DNA of 44,543 bases from Rubripirellula sp. GTDB lineage: Bacteria; Planctomycetota; Planctomycetia; Pirellulales; Pirellulaceae. The stretch is from NCBI GenBank assembly GCA_029213145.1, contig JARGNK010000001.1:18219-62761 (forward strand). The letters run 5' to 3'. The notes below the pieces were generated by a model. It saw only the letters and a list, made by a program, of their open reading frames with translations. It was not told the origin of the DNA and searched no databases. Position 1 is the first letter of the stretch, and every line of letters starts with the position of its first letter. A program made the position numbers and the translations under genes. Of the stretch, positions 43,354 through 44,543 are shown piece after piece.

Positions 43354-44543
43354 ATGACAACGAATATCGATAGTCATAATCCCGTCAGCGGCGAAGTCGT
43401 GTGGAGTGGACCGATCTCAACACCCACAAAAGTGGAAAAAACAATCCACCTCGCACATCATCAACTGGCATCTTGGCGGACGACCGAGTTGGCGGACCGC
43501 GTCGATTTAGTCCGCAATTACGCCTCGCACTTGAAACAAAACGCCGATGAAGTTGCCGACTTAATCTGCAGGGAGGTGGGGAAATTGCCGTGGGATTCCA
43601 GCGGTGAAGTGGCGGCTGCAATCGCAAAATCGGAACTATCAATTCAAGCCCTCCAAGAACGCCGATCAGAGTTAGCAGCAGGTGACGGAAATTCACCCCA
43701 GCGAACTGTTCGCTACGCACCTATCGGCGTCGCATTGGTCCTTGGACCGTATAACTTCCCGCTACATCTTCCCGGCGGTCAGATCATCCCCGCCTTGCTG
43801 GCGGGAAATACTGTCGTCTTCAAACCGAGTGATCAAGCAACCGCTGTTGGGCAGTGGATGGTTGAAGCGTGGAGGCATGTAGGGCTGCCTGAGCATGTAC
43901 TGCAGCTAATCGTTGGCGGAGTTGAAACGGCCATTACTGCGATCGAATCCCCCAAGATCAATGGTGTTTATTTGACGGGTAGCCTCGAAGCGGGTCGTGC
44001 CATTCACCGTCAATTGGCAGGCCGTCCAGAAGTGCTGCTGGCACTCGAGCTTGGCGGAAATAACCCTGTGGTCGTTATGCCAGACGCCGATCCTCAAGGC
44101 GTTGCCAATAACTTGTCGTTCTCTGCCTTCATCTCCACCGGTCAACGATGCACCTGTGCAAGGCGAGCCCTGTTCGTGGAGGGGGATTCAACATCACAGC
44201 AAATCGAAGCACTCGTCAAGATAACCAACCAGCTTCGTGTTGGGTTGCCGGGCGACCAACCAGCCCCTCACTTGGGCCCACTAATCTCATCCGCTGCTGC
44301 TGAAAAAATCGAACGTACTTACAACCAACTACTGCAACTCGGATGCCGCCCACTCCTGCCTTGGCAATCCGATCGCCAAGCAGACTGCCTAGCCCACCCC
44401 ACCATCTTGGAGGCCGTCGATCTCGATGACGATTCACGGCAGTTGATTGGGGAAATGGAGTGGTTTGGCCCGCTGCTGGTCATCGAACGCTTCCCTAACT
44501 TCGAGGCGGCTTGCCAGGCTGCTGCTGATACGCCTTATGGTCT
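43354..44543 (+). CDS. astD: succinylglutamate-semialdehyde dehydrogenase, partial (3' end cut)
   Basis: This NAD-dependent enzyme oxidises N-succinylglutamate 5-semialdehyde to N-succinylglutamate in the arginine succinyltransferase (AST) pathway. The frame is open from ATG 43354 to the window end (396 codons of an expected 490 or so). Aldehyde-dehydrogenase motifs: GPYNFPLHLPGGQIIPAL, FKPSDQ, LTGS; the AstD-type ELGGNNP with Glu232, and GQRCTCARR with catalytic Cys266. These match E. coli AstD (Glu243, Cys277) with a constant offset. No other ast gene lies in the window; partners may lie to the right. Confidence 0.9.
   Translation, partial: MTTNIDSHNPVSGEVVWSGPISTPTKVEKTIHLAHHQLASWRTTELADRVDLVRNYASHLKQNADEVADLICREVGKLPWDSSGEVAAAIAKSELSIQALQERRSELAAGDGNSPQRTVRYAPIGVALVLGPYNFPLHLPGGQIIPALLAGNTVVFKPSDQATAVGQWMVEAWRHVGLPEHVLQLIVGGVETAITAIESPKINGVYLTGSLEAGRAIHRQLAGRPEVLLALELGGNNPVVVMPDADPQGVANNLSFSAFISTGQRCTCARRALFVEGDSTSQQIEALVKITNQLRVGLPGDQPAPHLGPLISSAAAEKIERTYNQLLQLGCRPLLPWQSDRQADCLAHPTILEAVDLDDDSRQLIGEMEWFGPLLVIERFPNFEAACQAAADTPYG

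Overview
The window looks like chromosome of a planctomycete, most likely in the Pirellulaceae (Rhodopirellula/Rubripirellula-like). This is inferred from several co-occurring families: two large secreted PVC-type beta-propeller/HEAT/heme proteins, a secreted DUF1080 protein, a sulfatase with a formylglycine motif, WXG100-like proteins of the planctomycete type, and an ECF sigma factor. No rRNA or tRNA gene, CRISPR array or intact insertion sequence was recognised.

Layout. 118-3092 (minus) is a compact set: a TPR-like protein, a WXG100-like small helical protein, a coiled-coil protein and a conserved unknown protein, suggestive of a type VII-like secretion locus. 3389-7228 (minus) holds an iron-type alcohol dehydrogenase, a secreted sulfatase and an unknown protein. 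7453-14607 is a divergent export locus: a TolC-like outer-membrane lipoprotein on the minus strand, facing a tight plus-strand operon of a GAF-HlyD fusion, a secreted HlyD-type adaptor, and a membrane M50 zinc metalloprotease fused to a HlyD-like domain. 14827-20514 (plus) is a four-gene sugar locus: GT-B glycosyltransferase, HAD hydrolase, GT4 glycosyltransferase, GH13_18 phosphorylase. It probably makes and recycles a glycosylglycerate-type solute.

20575-25328 (minus) encodes a HEAT/type-1-copper/cytochrome c protein and a beta-propeller/HEAT protein with an SGNH-like domain that lacks its nucleophile. 25513-31846 (minus) is a four-gene run: aceE, aceF, cardiolipin synthase, GNAT acetyltransferase. 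32320-33595 (plus) has a diiron ferritin-like protein and an SDR protein lacking the usual catalytic Tyr. It converges on trpE (33623-35158, minus). 35519-37134 (plus) is mcsA-mcsB, the protein-arginine kinase pair. A 17-bp tandem repeat and an ECF sigma factor follow. 38208-40760 (minus) is another PVC heme protein, divergent from a DUF1080 protein (40998-41792). 41950-43243 (minus) holds decayed type IV prepilin/pseudopilin genes. The window ends inside astD (43354 onward).

The most interesting candidates are the pump-less TolC/HlyD/HlyD/M50-HlyD export locus, the WXG100 locus, the glycosylglycerate locus, and the decayed prepilin cluster. All functional assignments come from motif recognition by eye; no database search was run.
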